Assembly (NCBI GenBank): GCA_964352405.1
Contig: CAYGRY010000012.1
Span: 1 to 47,070 of the forward strand
Origin: UBA4207 sp964352405
GTDB taxonomy: Bacteria > Bdellovibrionota > Bacteriovoracia > Bacteriovoracales > Bacteriovoracaceae
Reading direction: 5' to 3'
DNA length: 47,070 nucleotides
Under the pieces are notes generated by a model. The model was given only the letters and a program-made list of their open reading frames with translations, had not been told where the DNA came from and did not search any database. Both the position numbers and the translations under genes were made by a program. How positions within the stretch are numbered: position 1 is the first letter of the stretch; every line of letters begins with the position of its first letter. This document shows positions 33,942 to 42,365 of this stretch, in pieces.

Positions 33942-35525
33942 ATGGATTTCTATCAAAAACTAGGTCTAGCGACTGAAAAAGCAAATGCTAAAGTTTATTT
34001 TAATGTTCCTAATAATCTTCTTATCGAAAAATCAGTTCAAAAAGGCCAAGGCCATTTAACAAAAGATGGGGCCCTTCGAGTTGTGACCGGAAAAAATACA
34101 GGTCGTTCAGCTCAAGATAAATATGTTGTTAAATCATCAACAACTGAAAATACTATTTGGTGGGAAAATGCTCTTCGTCCGATGACGGCAGAACATTTTG
34201 AAAAGCTAAAGCAAAAAGCTATCTCTTACTTAAATGAAGCTGATCGTGAAGTCTTTATTACTGAGCGCTCAGTTGGAGCGGAAGAAAAACATAATATTGG
34301 AACAAGAGTTATCTCTTCTCATCCTCACCATATTCTTTTTTCTAACCATATGTTTAGAGCTCCAATGGGCCCTATGACAGATAATGCTTTCACCATTCTT
34401 CATGTTCCTGAAATGAATATCGATCCAAGTGAATTTAATGTTAGAGCTGAGACGGTTATCACAACTTGTTTTGATACAAAGGTAACTATCATCGTTGGCT
34501 CTCTTTACGCCGGCGAGATTAAGAAGAGTATGTTCTCTATTATGAATTATATTCTTCCTGAGAAAAAAGTTCTTCCAATGCACTCTGGTGCAAGTCATCT
34601 TCCTAACAATGAAGTTTCAGTTTTCTTTGGTCTTTCAGGCACGGGTAAAACGACTCTTTCATGCGATGAAGGAACTCTTTTGATCGGTGATGATGAACAC
34701 GGTCTGTCTGATGAAGGTGTGTTCAATTTTGAAGGTGGCTGTTATGCAAAAACATACAAGCTTTCAAAAGAAACGGAGCCAGGAATCTATAAAGCTTCAA
34801 CTCGCTTTGGCTCATTACTTGAAAACGTTGTGATGGATGAGAAGACTGGTGCTGTTGATTTCTTTGATAAATCAATCGCTGAAAATGGTCGCTCTTCTTA
34901 CCCGCTTTCATTTATCGAAGAGTTAGAAAAAACATCTAAAGGAAATGTGCCAAGCCATATCTTCTTTTTATCGGCTGATGCTTTTGGTGTTCTTCCTCCT
35001 GTTGCGAAGCTTACAAAAGAACAAGCGATGTTCTATTTTGTCCTTGGTTATACAGCGAAGCTTGCTGGAACTGAGATTGGTGTTACTGAACCACAAGCGG
35101 CGTTCTCACCATGTTTTGGTGCTCCATTTATGTTAAGACATCCAAGTGTTTATGCTGAACTACTTGGTCACTACCTTGATAAATATAAAACCAACGTTTG
35201 GCTTATTAATACAGGCTGGACTGGTGGAGCATATGGAACAGGTGAGCGTTTCCCACTTGCGACAACACGAACTATTATTCGCGCCATCCAATCAAATGAC
35301 ATGAATAATGTTGATACAACTCAAGAGCAAACATTCGGATTTCATATTCCAACACATGTTTCAGATATCCCTCAAAGTGTTTTACACCCTGAACAGTCTT
35401 GGGCAAATAAAGCTGACTATGAAAAGAAATCGAAAGAGCTTGCTGTTAGCTTCCATAATCAAATGCAAAAGTTTGGTGATTTCTATCAAACCAATATTAA
35501 TGGTGCGCCACTCTTCAAAGCATAA
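33942..35525 (+). CDS. pckA: Phosphoenolpyruvate carboxykinase (ATP)
   Basis: About 527 residues from ATG 33942, with GGAG seven bases upstream. A TTG 12 nt earlier overlaps that site and is rejected. ATP-type PckA converts oxaloacetate to PEP, the entry to gluconeogenesis. The kinase-1 loop GLSGTGKTTLS, the metal-binding GDDEHGLSDEGVFNFEGGCYAK, RFGSLLENVV and the ATP-binding NTGWTGGAYGTGERF are all intact. The start is set by the ribosome site. A phytase-like lipoprotein gene follows after 2 nt. With MaeB it supports growth on amino acids rather than sugars. Confidence 0.96.
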   Translation: MDFYQKLGLATEKANAKVYFNVPNNLLIEKSVQKGQGHLTKDGALRVVTGKNTGRSAQDKYVVKSSTTENTIWWENALRPMTAEHFEKLKQKAISYLNEADREVFITERSVGAEEKHNIGTRVISSHPHHILFSNHMFRAPMGPMTDNAFTILHVPEMNIDPSEFNVRAETVITTCFDTKVTIIVGSLYAGEIKKSMFSIMNYILPEKKVLPMHSGASHLPNNEVSVFFGLSGTGKTTLSCDEGTLLIGDDEHGLSDEGVFNFEGGCYAKTYKLSKETEPGIYKASTRFGSLLENVVMDEKTGAVDFFDKSIAENGRSSYPLSFIEELEKTSKGNVPSHIFFLSADAFGVLPPVAKLTKEQAMFYFVLGYTAKLAGTEIGVTEPQAAFSPCFGAPFMLRHPSVYAELLGHYLDKYKTNVWLINTGWTGGAYGTGERFPLATTRTIIRAIQSNDMNNVDTTQEQTFGFHIPTHVSDIPQSVLHPEQSWANKADYEKKSKELAVSFHNQMQKFGDFYQTNINGAPLFKA

Positions 35526-35527
35526 GT

Positions 35528-36589
35528 ATGAAAATTTTCTTTGCTCTATTTTTAATTTTAGTAGCGTCTTGTAAACCAGAAGTTCATACACAGACTTCTG
35601 GTTTAAAGCTTTTGGGCTATTCAACGATTAGCTCTGAAACAGTTCTTGATAAGATTCCATTTGGTGGTTTATCAGGAATGATCGCTATTAATGATAAGAC
35701 CTATATGGCCGTCAGCGACGATAGAAGTGAATACGCCCCAGCGAGAATGGTTAAACTCGAGATAGACTTCAAAGATAGCAAGCTCATTGTAAATCCACTT
35801 GAAAACATTATTTTAAAAGAGAATAACGAAAGCTATAAACTTAATACGATTGACGCTGAGGCGATTACCAAAATTGGTGATCACTACGCTATCGCTTCCG
35901 AAGGCTCCTATCGAGACAATCTTAGAAGCTCTCCCTTTATAAAGATTTATGATCAAAGTGGAGTTTACCAAAAATCTATTCCATTTAATGAAAATCGTTA
36001 TGTTCCTGAAGCTACTGGCGAGATGACAAAAGGTATTCGTTCGAACTTAGGTTTTGAATCTCTGTCTACTTCACCGAGTGGAAAATTTGTTTTTACCGTA
36101 AATGAAGCTGCACTCAGGCAAGATGCTGGAGAAGATTATCTTGAGCATAATATTGTTCGTCTTTCAAAGGTGGACCTGCAATCAAATACAGCTGAAGAAT
36201 ATGCGATTAAGTTAGAGAATGTTTTCCATGACTCAGATAATGGCAAAAATGGTATTTCTGATATTTTAACTCTTTCTGATGAAGAAGTTTTGATTCTTGA
36301 AAGAGCATGGATTTCTAGCATAAAAAAACAAGTCGTAAGAATTTATAAAATAAAACTGGAAGCAAAAGCGCTAGTAACCAATATTGAAAAGCTAAGCGCT
36401 GAGACAGTCACGCTAGAAAAAACGTTGATTTTAGATTTTTCTGAGCTCGAACACAAGCCGGATAATTTAGAGATTCTTTGCTTTGGCCCAATGATCAATG
36501 GTCATCAAACACTCATCGTTGCTTCTGATAATAACTTCTCTAAACATCAAAAGAATCAATTCTACTTATTTGAGATTCTTTCTTTATAG
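35528..36589 (+). CDS. Lipoprotein with esterase-like phytase-family domain
   Basis: 353 residues. The signal peptide ends in lipobox VASC (Cys15). The body matches the phytase-like beta-propeller family: FGGLSGM, YMAVSDDRSEYAPARMVKLEID, DAEAITKIGDHYAIASEG, and LGFESLSTSPSGKFVFTVNE. Members hydrolyse phosphate or carboxyl esters, or only bind ligands. The start codon comes 2 nt after the pckA stop, so the two are transcribed together, although their jobs differ. The 3' end overlaps the convergent phosphatase gene by 28 nt. It probably resides in the periplasm or outer membrane. Confidence 0.83.
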   Translation: MKIFFALFLILVASCKPEVHTQTSGLKLLGYSTISSETVLDKIPFGGLSGMIAINDKTYMAVSDDRSEYAPARMVKLEIDFKDSKLIVNPLENIILKENNESYKLNTIDAEAITKIGDHYAIASEGSYRDNLRSSPFIKIYDQSGVYQKSIPFNENRYVPEATGEMTKGIRSNLGFESLSTSPSGKFVFTVNEAALRQDAGEDYLEHNIVRLSKVDLQSNTAEEYAIKLENVFHDSDNGKNGISDILTLSDEEVLILERAWISSIKKQVVRIYKIKLEAKALVTNIEKLSAETVTLEKTLILDFSELEHKPDNLEILCFGPMINGHQTLIVASDNNFSKHQKNQFYLFEILSL

Positions 36590-37116
36590 ATAGCGTTTTC
36601 TCCGCTCCACTTTAATAAAAAGGCATCAGTGTTAGCGACCTGCTCGACTCCATTTGTCCATAGTCTGAGCCAATTCCAAACGACACCACCATGACTAGAA
36701 AGAGCCACTGATTTATAGCCAGCATCGTAAAGCTCCTTTATGAGTTCATTGACTCTAATGCCAATACTTCTGGTGTCTTCACGACCAGGAAAATTAAAAT
36801 CTCTAAAATTTTCGATATTATACTTTTTCTTCACTTCAGTTATTGTCATACCTTCAGCATCACCAAGACCAATTTCTCTTAAACGAATATCTGCTTCAAT
36901 TTTACAAGACTGATGAATTAAAAGACTTTTGGCCGTATCCATCGCTCTATCAAGATCACTTGAAATAATAAGATCGAATTCAAAACGAGCAAGCCTTAAG
37001 GCCAAAGCTTTGGCTTGTGCTCGTCCCAATTCATTTAAAGGGATATTCGTGCTTCCTTGAAGCCTTCCCTCAACGTTCCAATCTGTTTGCCCATGGCGAA
37101 AGATGACAATGTCCAT
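36562..37116 (-). CDS. Histidine phosphatase (phosphoglycerate-mutase-like)
   Basis: 184 residues. The catalytic motif FRHGQTDWN near residue 6 carries the phospho-accepting His. An Arg lies in SSDLDRAMDTA, a Glu in LREIGLGDAEG, and the second His in LSSHGGVV. Relatives include alpha-ribazole phosphatase (CobC), GpmB and broad sugar phosphatases. No cobalamin genes are near, so the substrate is left open. It is cytoplasmic. Its ATG is separated from divergent hemJ by only 27 nt, so the two promoters must overlap. Confidence 0.88.
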   Translation of the reverse strand: MDIVIFRHGQTDWNVEGRLQGSTNIPLNELGRAQAKALALRLARFEFDLIISSDLDRAMDTAKSLLIHQSCKIEADIRLREIGLGDAEGMTITEVKKKYNIENFRDFNFPGREDTRSIGIRVNELIKELYDAGYKSVALSSHGGVVWNWLRLWTNGVEQVANTDAFLLKWSGENAIYKERISNK

Positions 37117-37143
37117 AATAGTATTTTATGCTAAAGTTAACTT

Positions 37144-37683
37144 ATGGCGTACCTCTATTTAAAAGCACTTCATATTATTTTTGTGGTTACTTGGTTTGCC
37201 GGGCTTTTTTATATCGTACGACTCTTTATCTATCACACTGAGGCGCAAGAATTACCTCATCAAGAACGTCTGGCATTATCAAATCAGTTTAAAATTATGC
37301 AAAAACGTCTGTGGTATGGAATTACTTGGCCGTCAGCTTTTTTAGTACTAATTTTTGGTGGAAGTCTCTTAAAGGATTGGATGCCATTAACAGATCATCC
37401 ATGGCTAATGGTAAAGCTTTGCTTTGTTTTAGGATTGTATCTTTACCATATTCTATGTGGCCGAATTTATAAAAATCTTCAAAAAGATAAATTCACTCTC
37501 AGCGCTCAAAAATTAAGAATGTGGAATGAAGTCGCTACTATCTTTTTAGTCGCCATCGTCTTCTTAGTCACACTAAAGAGTGTTATCGATATGGTTTGGG
37601 GACTCGTGGGCCTTGTCGTCTTCACTCTTGTTTTAATTATCGCCATTAAGCTTTATCGAAAAAAACGACTTTCCAGGTCCTGA
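37144..37683 (+). CDS. hemJ: Protoporphyrinogen IX oxidase HemJ (UPF0093)
   Basis: 179 residues with four to five membrane helices. HemJ oxidises protoporphyrinogen IX to protoporphyrin IX in the inner membrane. The conserved His is in ALHIIFVVTWFAGLFY near residue 10. The conserved Lys is in WLMVKLCFVLGLYLYH. QKRLWYGITWPSA supplies the third signature. It is the heme-pathway enzyme found where HemG and HemY are missing. The gene overlaps the convergent ABC-F gene by 31 nt at its 3' end. No other heme gene lies in the window. Confidence 0.92.
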   Translation: MAYLYLKALHIIFVVTWFAGLFYIVRLFIYHTEAQELPHQERLALSNQFKIMQKRLWYGITWPSAFLVLIFGGSLLKDWMPLTDHPWLMVKLCFVLGLYLYHILCGRIYKNLQKDKFTLSAQKLRMWNEVATIFLVAIVFLVTLKSVIDMVWGLVGLVVFTLVLIIAIKLYRKKRLSRS

Positions 37684-39488
37684 ATTTTCTCATCATAAAA
37701 GGCACTTTTTTCATCAAGCTCTGGGACTAATTCTTCTAGCTTAGAAAAAGCCAACTCAATATCATTATTAAAGGCACCTATACGTGTTGAGAGATCCACC
37801 ATCTTCTCACTCTCAGTAGTCACTTCTAACTCATCTGTTAGATCCTCAACTTTAGCCTCAAGATCATCTATTAAACTTTCAAGCTGCTCAACTTTCGTCT
37901 TGATGGGATTAACTTCCTTAGCGCGCTCGTTCATGAGCTGAGCACGAAGGTGCTTATAGTCTTTTTGCGATAACTTTGCTCCGGCAGACTTGGACTTAGA
38001 TTCTTCCTCACCCCAGCCAATTTTTTCAAGAAAGTCATCATAGTTACCATTAAAAAACTCAGCGCCTTCTTGATGAAAGACAACAAATTTATTGCACAGT
38101 TTTCTTAGGATCATTTCTGAGTGGGTAACGATAGCAACTGCTCCTTCAAAATTTCGAAGACTGTCAGTCATAGAGTCAATGGACTCAACATCAAGGTGGT
38201 TGGTCGGTTCATCCAACAAGAGAAGATTTGTTTTATTAGCGATGAGCTTTCCAAGCATGACCCTAGATTTCTCCCCACCAGATAGAACTCTAATACTCTT
38301 CTTGGCCGAATCACCTTCAAACATCATAGCGCCACAAATACCGCGCACCAAAGTCATCGAAAGATCAGGATTAGCTGATTGGACTTCACTTTCAGGAGTC
38401 ATCTTTGGATCAAGGCGTTCAATATTAGTTTGGCCAAAGTGTCCTATGACTGTTGAATTATGTTTTTTTAACTCGCCGTGAACGGCCGTGAGCTCTCCTG
38501 CCATTAAGTTCATCAGAGTTGATTTACCCTTACCATTTTTACCAATGATACCGAGTCGATCTCCCTTAGAAATAGAGAACTCTAAATGATTAAAAAGGAG
38601 ATTATCTTTTGAATAGCCAAAGCCTAAATCAAGACCCTGCATAATAACTTTTCCAGGCATATCAGAAAATTGAAAGCGAAGATTGATATCGCTCTCACTG
38701 GCAAGCTTATCCATCACTTCCATTTTCTCTAGAGCTTTAAGTCTACTCTGTGCTTGAGCGGCCTTAGATGCCTTGGCCCTAAACTTATCGACAAATTCCG
38801 TCATATGCTGCATTTTCTTTTCTTGATTGATTCTGGTTTGCTCATAAATTTCTTCATCAGCAGCTACAATTTCATAATAGTCGCGGCACTTACCAGCAAC
38901 CTTTCTTAGTCTTTGCCTTGAAATGCCCATGGTATGAGTGGCAACACCATCGAGAAAATCACGATCGTGGGAAATCAACATGACTTCGCCTGGAAATTGA
39001 ACCAAGAATTTTTTTAGCCACCTCATACTGACAATATCGAGATAGTTGGTTGGCTCATCCAATAATAAAAGTTGAGGCTCTTGAAGTAGAACTTTTCCAA
39101 GATTAATACGAATCTGGTACCCACCTGAAAATTCAGAAGGGTGACGCTCCATATCATCTGCACCAAAACCAAGGCCAAATAAGATTTTCTCTACTCGATA
39201 ATTATCAAATTGCTGATCCTTAGGCAGAACCTGCAAACACTCCTTAAGAACAGTGTTTTGAGTAAATTCTAGATGCTGCTTAAGGCTTCCAATGGTGTAA
39301 CCCTTTGGAATTGAGATCGATCCGCTGTCGGGTAGCTCTTCTCCAAGCATGAGCTTAAACAAGGTCGATTTGCCTGAACCATTACGTCCAACCAAGCAAA
39401 TACGCTCTCTAGGGTTGATTGAGAAGGTTGCATCCCTAAATAGAGTTCTATCCCCATATTCCTTTGAAATTGATTGAACCTGAATCAC
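37653..39488 (-). CDS. ABC-F family ATPase (YheS/Uup-like)
   Basis: 611 residues from GTG 39488 with GGGGA upstream. Two ATP-binding cassettes: Walker A GRNGSGKST then signature FSGGYQ and LLLLDEPTNYLD; second GKNGKGKST then LSGGEKS and LLLLDEPTNHLD. A charged linker near 220-260 joins the cassettes. The C-terminal coiled coil (about 530-610) is Glu- and Lys-rich. There are no membrane helices. Members act on ribosomes as translation factors or give antibiotic protection. Subclass assignment is uncertain. Confidence 0.92.
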   Translation of the reverse strand: MIQVQSISKEYGDRTLFRDATFSINPRERICLVGRNGSGKSTLFKLMLGEELPDSGSISIPKGYTIGSLKQHLEFTQNTVLKECLQVLPKDQQFDNYRVEKILFGLGFGADDMERHPSEFSGGYQIRINLGKVLLQEPQLLLLDEPTNYLDIVSMRWLKKFLVQFPGEVMLISHDRDFLDGVATHTMGISRQRLRKVAGKCRDYYEIVAADEEIYEQTRINQEKKMQHMTEFVDKFRAKASKAAQAQSRLKALEKMEVMDKLASESDINLRFQFSDMPGKVIMQGLDLGFGYSKDNLLFNHLEFSISKGDRLGIIGKNGKGKSTLMNLMAGELTAVHGELKKHNSTVIGHFGQTNIERLDPKMTPESEVQSANPDLSMTLVRGICGAMMFEGDSAKKSIRVLSGGEKSRVMLGKLIANKTNLLLLDEPTNHLDVESIDSMTDSLRNFEGAVAIVTHSEMILRKLCNKFVVFHQEGAEFFNGNYDDFLEKIGWGEEESKSKSAGAKLSQKDYKHLRAQLMNERAKEVNPIKTKVEQLESLIDDLEAKVEDLTDELEVTTESEKMVDLSTRIGAFNNDIELAFSKLEELVPELDEKSAFYDEKIQDLESRFFR

Positions 39489-39580
39489 TAAATCCCCATG
39501 GTAAAAGCGCTATAAAAAAAGTATGATCCGAAAAACTTTTTACACCATTGATCCCTCCAGGACTAGCCTAGGAAATTCCC

Positions 39581-41413
39581 ATGAGCCAAAATTATCAAAA
39601 ACTAAAAAACATCGCCGTCGTAGCCCACGTTGACCATGGTAAAACGACAATGGTTGATGAACTCTTAAAGCAGTCCGGTACATTCGGTGAGCGCGAACAA
39701 GTTGCAGAACGAGTCATGGACTCAGGTGACATTGAAAGAGAACGCGGTATTACGATTACTGCTAAAAACTGTGCCTTTAGATGGAAAGATGTAAAAATTA
39801 ATCTTCTCGATACTCCAGGTCACGCCGACTTTGGTGGAGAAGTTGAAAGATCTCTAATGATGGTTGATGGTGTTCTACTTCTTGTAGATGCTGCCGAAGG
39901 TCCACTTCCACAAACTCGTTTCGTTTTAACCAAAGCGATGCAAAAGGGAATTAAGATTGCCGTTGTTATCAATAAAGTTGATCGTCAAGATGAACGTATT
40001 GATGAAGTTAAAAGCGAAATCGAAGATCTATTTTTAGAACTTGCAGATATTTTAGAGCTTCCAGATTTTGATATCGATATTCCTTTCTTCTATGCTTCAG
40101 GTAGAAATGGTTGGGCCAGTAACGAGCAAGGTGTTCAAAAGGAAAACCTAGTCGATCTTCTTGATTTCATGATTTCTGATTTTTACCCAGAACCACAAAT
40201 CTCAGAAGGCCCAAATCTTCAGCTTCTCATAACAAATCTCTCTTACTCAGCTTACCTTGGTTCACTTCTCATTGGTCGTATTCAACGTGGAACGATTAAG
40301 AAAAATCAACAATTCACTCAAATGGGTGAAGATAATAAGAAAAAGAACTTCAAAGTTTCTGCTATTCAAATGTTTGATAAACTTGGATTTGCTGACGTTG
40401 ATGAAGCTTCTGCTGGTGAGATCGTGATCGTTGCTGGTCTTGATGAACCCAAAATTGGTGACACGATTGTTTCTCCAGGAGCTCTTGATGCTCTTGAAAG
40501 ACTTACAGTTGAGCCACCAACAGTTGCGGTAAACGTGTCAGTTAGCACTTCTCCACTTTCAGGAAAAGATGGCGACTATCTTACAAGTCGTAAACTTGAA
40601 GAGTTTCTTGTCGATGCTTGTCGTACAAACGTTGCCCTTAAGTATGAAGGAACAGATGATCCTAAAGTTTATAGACTTAAAGGTCGTGGTGAACTTCAAC
40701 TTGCCATCGTTTTTGAAGAACTTCGTCGTAAAGGATTTGAGCTTATGGTTTCAAGACCAGAAGTTCTTTTCAAAGAAGATGAGAGTGGTGAGAAACTAGA
40801 GCCATATGAAAAAGTTGTTCTAGATATTCCAAACGATGCAACTGGATCAATTACTGAAAAACTAGCTATCAGAAAAGGCCGTATGGAAGCGATGACTCCT
40901 CTTGGGGACACTCGTACTCGTATGGTTTTCGTTGTTCCTTCACGTGGTCTTATTGGTTACCGTGGTGTTTTCTTAACTGATACACGCGGAGAAGGTCTAA
41001 TGAGTTCTGAGTTCTTAGGTTACCAACCATACGCTGGCGATATGCTTGCACGTAACAACGGTGCCATCATCTCGGATCAATCAGGTAAAGCAACAGCTTA
41101 TGCCCTATTTAACCTTCTAGGTTCTGGTAAACAGTTCATTTCTCCTGGTGAACAAGTTTATGAAGGTATGGTTATTGGTGAACATACACGTTCAAACGAT
41201 CTTGTTGTGAACTGTTGTCGTGAAAAACAGCTCACTAACGTTCGTACCGCTGGTAAAGATGAAAACATGGTCTTCCCAACGATTCCAAACAGAACGCTTG
41301 AATGGGCCCTTGATTGGATTGATAATGATGAGTGGGTTGAAGTAACTCCACTCAACATCAGAGTTCGTAAGAAAGTACTTCAGTCGAATTTAAGATCTGT
41401 TAGAAGAAAATGA
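39581..41413 (+). CDS. typA: Ribosome-binding GTPase TypA/BipA
   Basis: 610 residues, the family's standard length. The G domain shows AHVDHGKTT, the switch ERGITI, DTPGHADFGGEVER and NKVDRQD. EF-G-like domains III and V follow (FRGRGELQLAI-type segment KGRGELQLAIV). The family-specific C-terminal part has SSEFLGYQPYAGDM. It acts in ribosome assembly and stress or cold adaptation. AGGAAAT lies a few bases before the ATG. The 100 nt after its stop contain several small hairpins and then a strong bidirectional terminator. Confidence 0.96.
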   Translation: MSQNYQKLKNIAVVAHVDHGKTTMVDELLKQSGTFGEREQVAERVMDSGDIERERGITITAKNCAFRWKDVKINLLDTPGHADFGGEVERSLMMVDGVLLLVDAAEGPLPQTRFVLTKAMQKGIKIAVVINKVDRQDERIDEVKSEIEDLFLELADILELPDFDIDIPFFYASGRNGWASNEQGVQKENLVDLLDFMISDFYPEPQISEGPNLQLLITNLSYSAYLGSLLIGRIQRGTIKKNQQFTQMGEDNKKKNFKVSAIQMFDKLGFADVDEASAGEIVIVAGLDEPKIGDTIVSPGALDALERLTVEPPTVAVNVSVSTSPLSGKDGDYLTSRKLEEFLVDACRTNVALKYEGTDDPKVYRLKGRGELQLAIVFEELRRKGFELMVSRPEVLFKEDESGEKLEPYEKVVLDIPNDATGSITEKLAIRKGRMEAMTPLGDTRTRMVFVVPSRGLIGYRGVFLTDTRGEGLMSSEFLGYQPYAGDMLARNNGAIISDQSGKATAYALFNLLGSGKQFISPGEQVYEGMVIGEHTRSNDLVVNCCREKQLTNVRTAGKDENMVFPTIPNRTLEWALDWIDNDEWVEVTPLNIRVRKKVLQSNLRSVRRK

Positions 41414-41479
41414 CCTGCGGTCATGAGCATTACTCATGACGCTTAGTCATCCTTGGTGACAGGCGAAACGACAGTTTCG
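41411..41479. repeat. Cluster of small hairpins downstream of typA
   Basis: Three perfect dyads lie in 70 nt: TGACC (41411-41415) / GGTCA (41419-41423); GTCATGAG (41420-41427) / CTCATGAC (41433-41440); and CGAAAC (41464-41469) / GTTTCG (41474-41479). The first two share bases and cannot form together. No open frame or T tract is present. Confidence 0.6.
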
Positions 41480-41510
41480 ATCTGGCATCAATGAATGTGA
41501 CTTATTAAAG

Positions 41511-41535
41511 AGCCCCTCAAACGAGGGGCTTTTTT
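41511..41535. terminator. Bidirectional intrinsic terminator between typA and the GNAT gene
   Basis: Stem AGCCCCTC (41511-41518), loop AAAC, GAGGGGCT (41523-41530), with T's on the plus side and an A-rich flank on the other. It contains the stop codon of the minus-strand acetyltransferase gene. Confidence 0.88.
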
Positions 41536-42017
41536 ATACTCATATAAATTTCTGGATAACCTTGCTCTTCACCCTCACCTGTAATTTCAAAACCAATTTT
41601 CTTATAGACTTTGATTCCACGCGGGTTATTCTTAAATACGCTCAATGTAATTTCGTTAATATCTAAGTTTGAGAATGCGTATTGAACAGCTAATCTCATT
41701 GCCTCAGTACCGTAGCCTTGATCAAAGAACCTTGAGCCTAAGCCAATTCGAATATTAGATTTACCATCTTGAATCTCATTTAAAACAACTTCACCAACAA
41801 ATAGATCGTCATGAATTCTAAGTATGGCAAAGTCTGCCCTGTTTTTCTTTTCACTTAATAAAGAAAGCCAATTTCGAAGTTCATCAGGATTATATTCTTC
41901 AAACTCTTCGTATGGTTCTGTTGTTTGACTAACGATGGGATCATTGACGTACTCAAGGTAAGGATGAAAATGTTCTAAGCTTAATTGAACAAGTTTAACT
42001 TTCTGACCTAGAATCAT
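41517..42017 (-). CDS. GNAT-family N-acetyltransferase (RimJ/RimL-like)
   Basis: 166 residues. An acetyl-CoA-dependent transferase of the GCN5 fold. The acetyl-CoA loop reads RIGLGSRFFDQGYGTEAMRL (consensus Q/RxxGxG/A). A late NPRGIKVYKKIGFEITGEG matches the N-x-x-A-x-x-x-Y-x-x-x-G-F pattern of the RimJ/L group, which acts on protein N termini or small amines. The start directly follows the stop of the MazG-like gene with no gap, so it is the last gene of a minus-strand run. The substrate is not predictable. Confidence 0.88.
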   Translation of the reverse strand: MILGQKVKLVQLSLEHFHPYLEYVNDPIVSQTTEPYEEFEEYNPDELRNWLSLLSEKKNRADFAILRIHDDLFVGEVVLNEIQDGKSNIRIGLGSRFFDQGYGTEAMRLAVQYAFSNLDINEITLSVFKNNPRGIKVYKKIGFEITGEGEEQGYPEIYMSIKKPLV

Positions 42018-42365
42018 TTACAACTCCGTATACTTCTTTGCTAAGCCTTTCGCTTTTTCTATCGGATACTTCTCTTCATTCATCTTCGTTTTTCTAGCAA
42101 TGGCCGAATCTAAATCAATACCTAATTTATCTGCCATTCGAATCGAATAGAGAATCACATCTGAGATCTCTTCACCAGCGCGAATCTTAAGCTCTTCATT
42201 TGGATTAGCGGCTTGCTCAAGACTTAACCATTGAAAGAGTTCAACTAACTCACCAGCTTCAACAGAAAGCGCCATGGAGAGATTCTTGGGGTTATGAAAC
42301 TGCTCCCAATCCCGATCGCCTGCAAAACCTCTTAAATAATCACGCCATTTTTGAAACTCAGACAT
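42018..42365 (-). CDS. MazG-like nucleotide pyrophosphohydrolase (RS21-C6/DCTPP1 type)
   Basis: 115 residues. The fold and metal-binding pattern of the all-alpha NTP pyrophosphatases are visible: WEQFHNPKNLSMALSVEAGELVELFQW followed by EEISDVILYSIRMADKLGID (the ExxE and ExxD metal sets). RS21-C6 relatives hydrolyse dCTP and modified dCTP to dCMP, cleaning the nucleotide pool. It overlaps murG by 8 nt and abuts the GNAT gene, so it is translated within that operon. Confidence 0.9.
   Translation of the reverse strand: MSEFQKWRDYLRGFAGDRDWEQFHNPKNLSMALSVEAGELVELFQWLSLEQAANPNEELKIRAGEEISDVILYSIRMADKLGIDLDSAIARKTKMNEEKYPIEKAKGLAKKYTEL

Noticed and set aside
34970..34977. Further GCCGATAA octamers on the minus strand (also near 42932)
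   Set aside because: They lie inside pckA and murG. At the 42932 copy I saw no TAAA at the right spacing; they look like chance occurrences.
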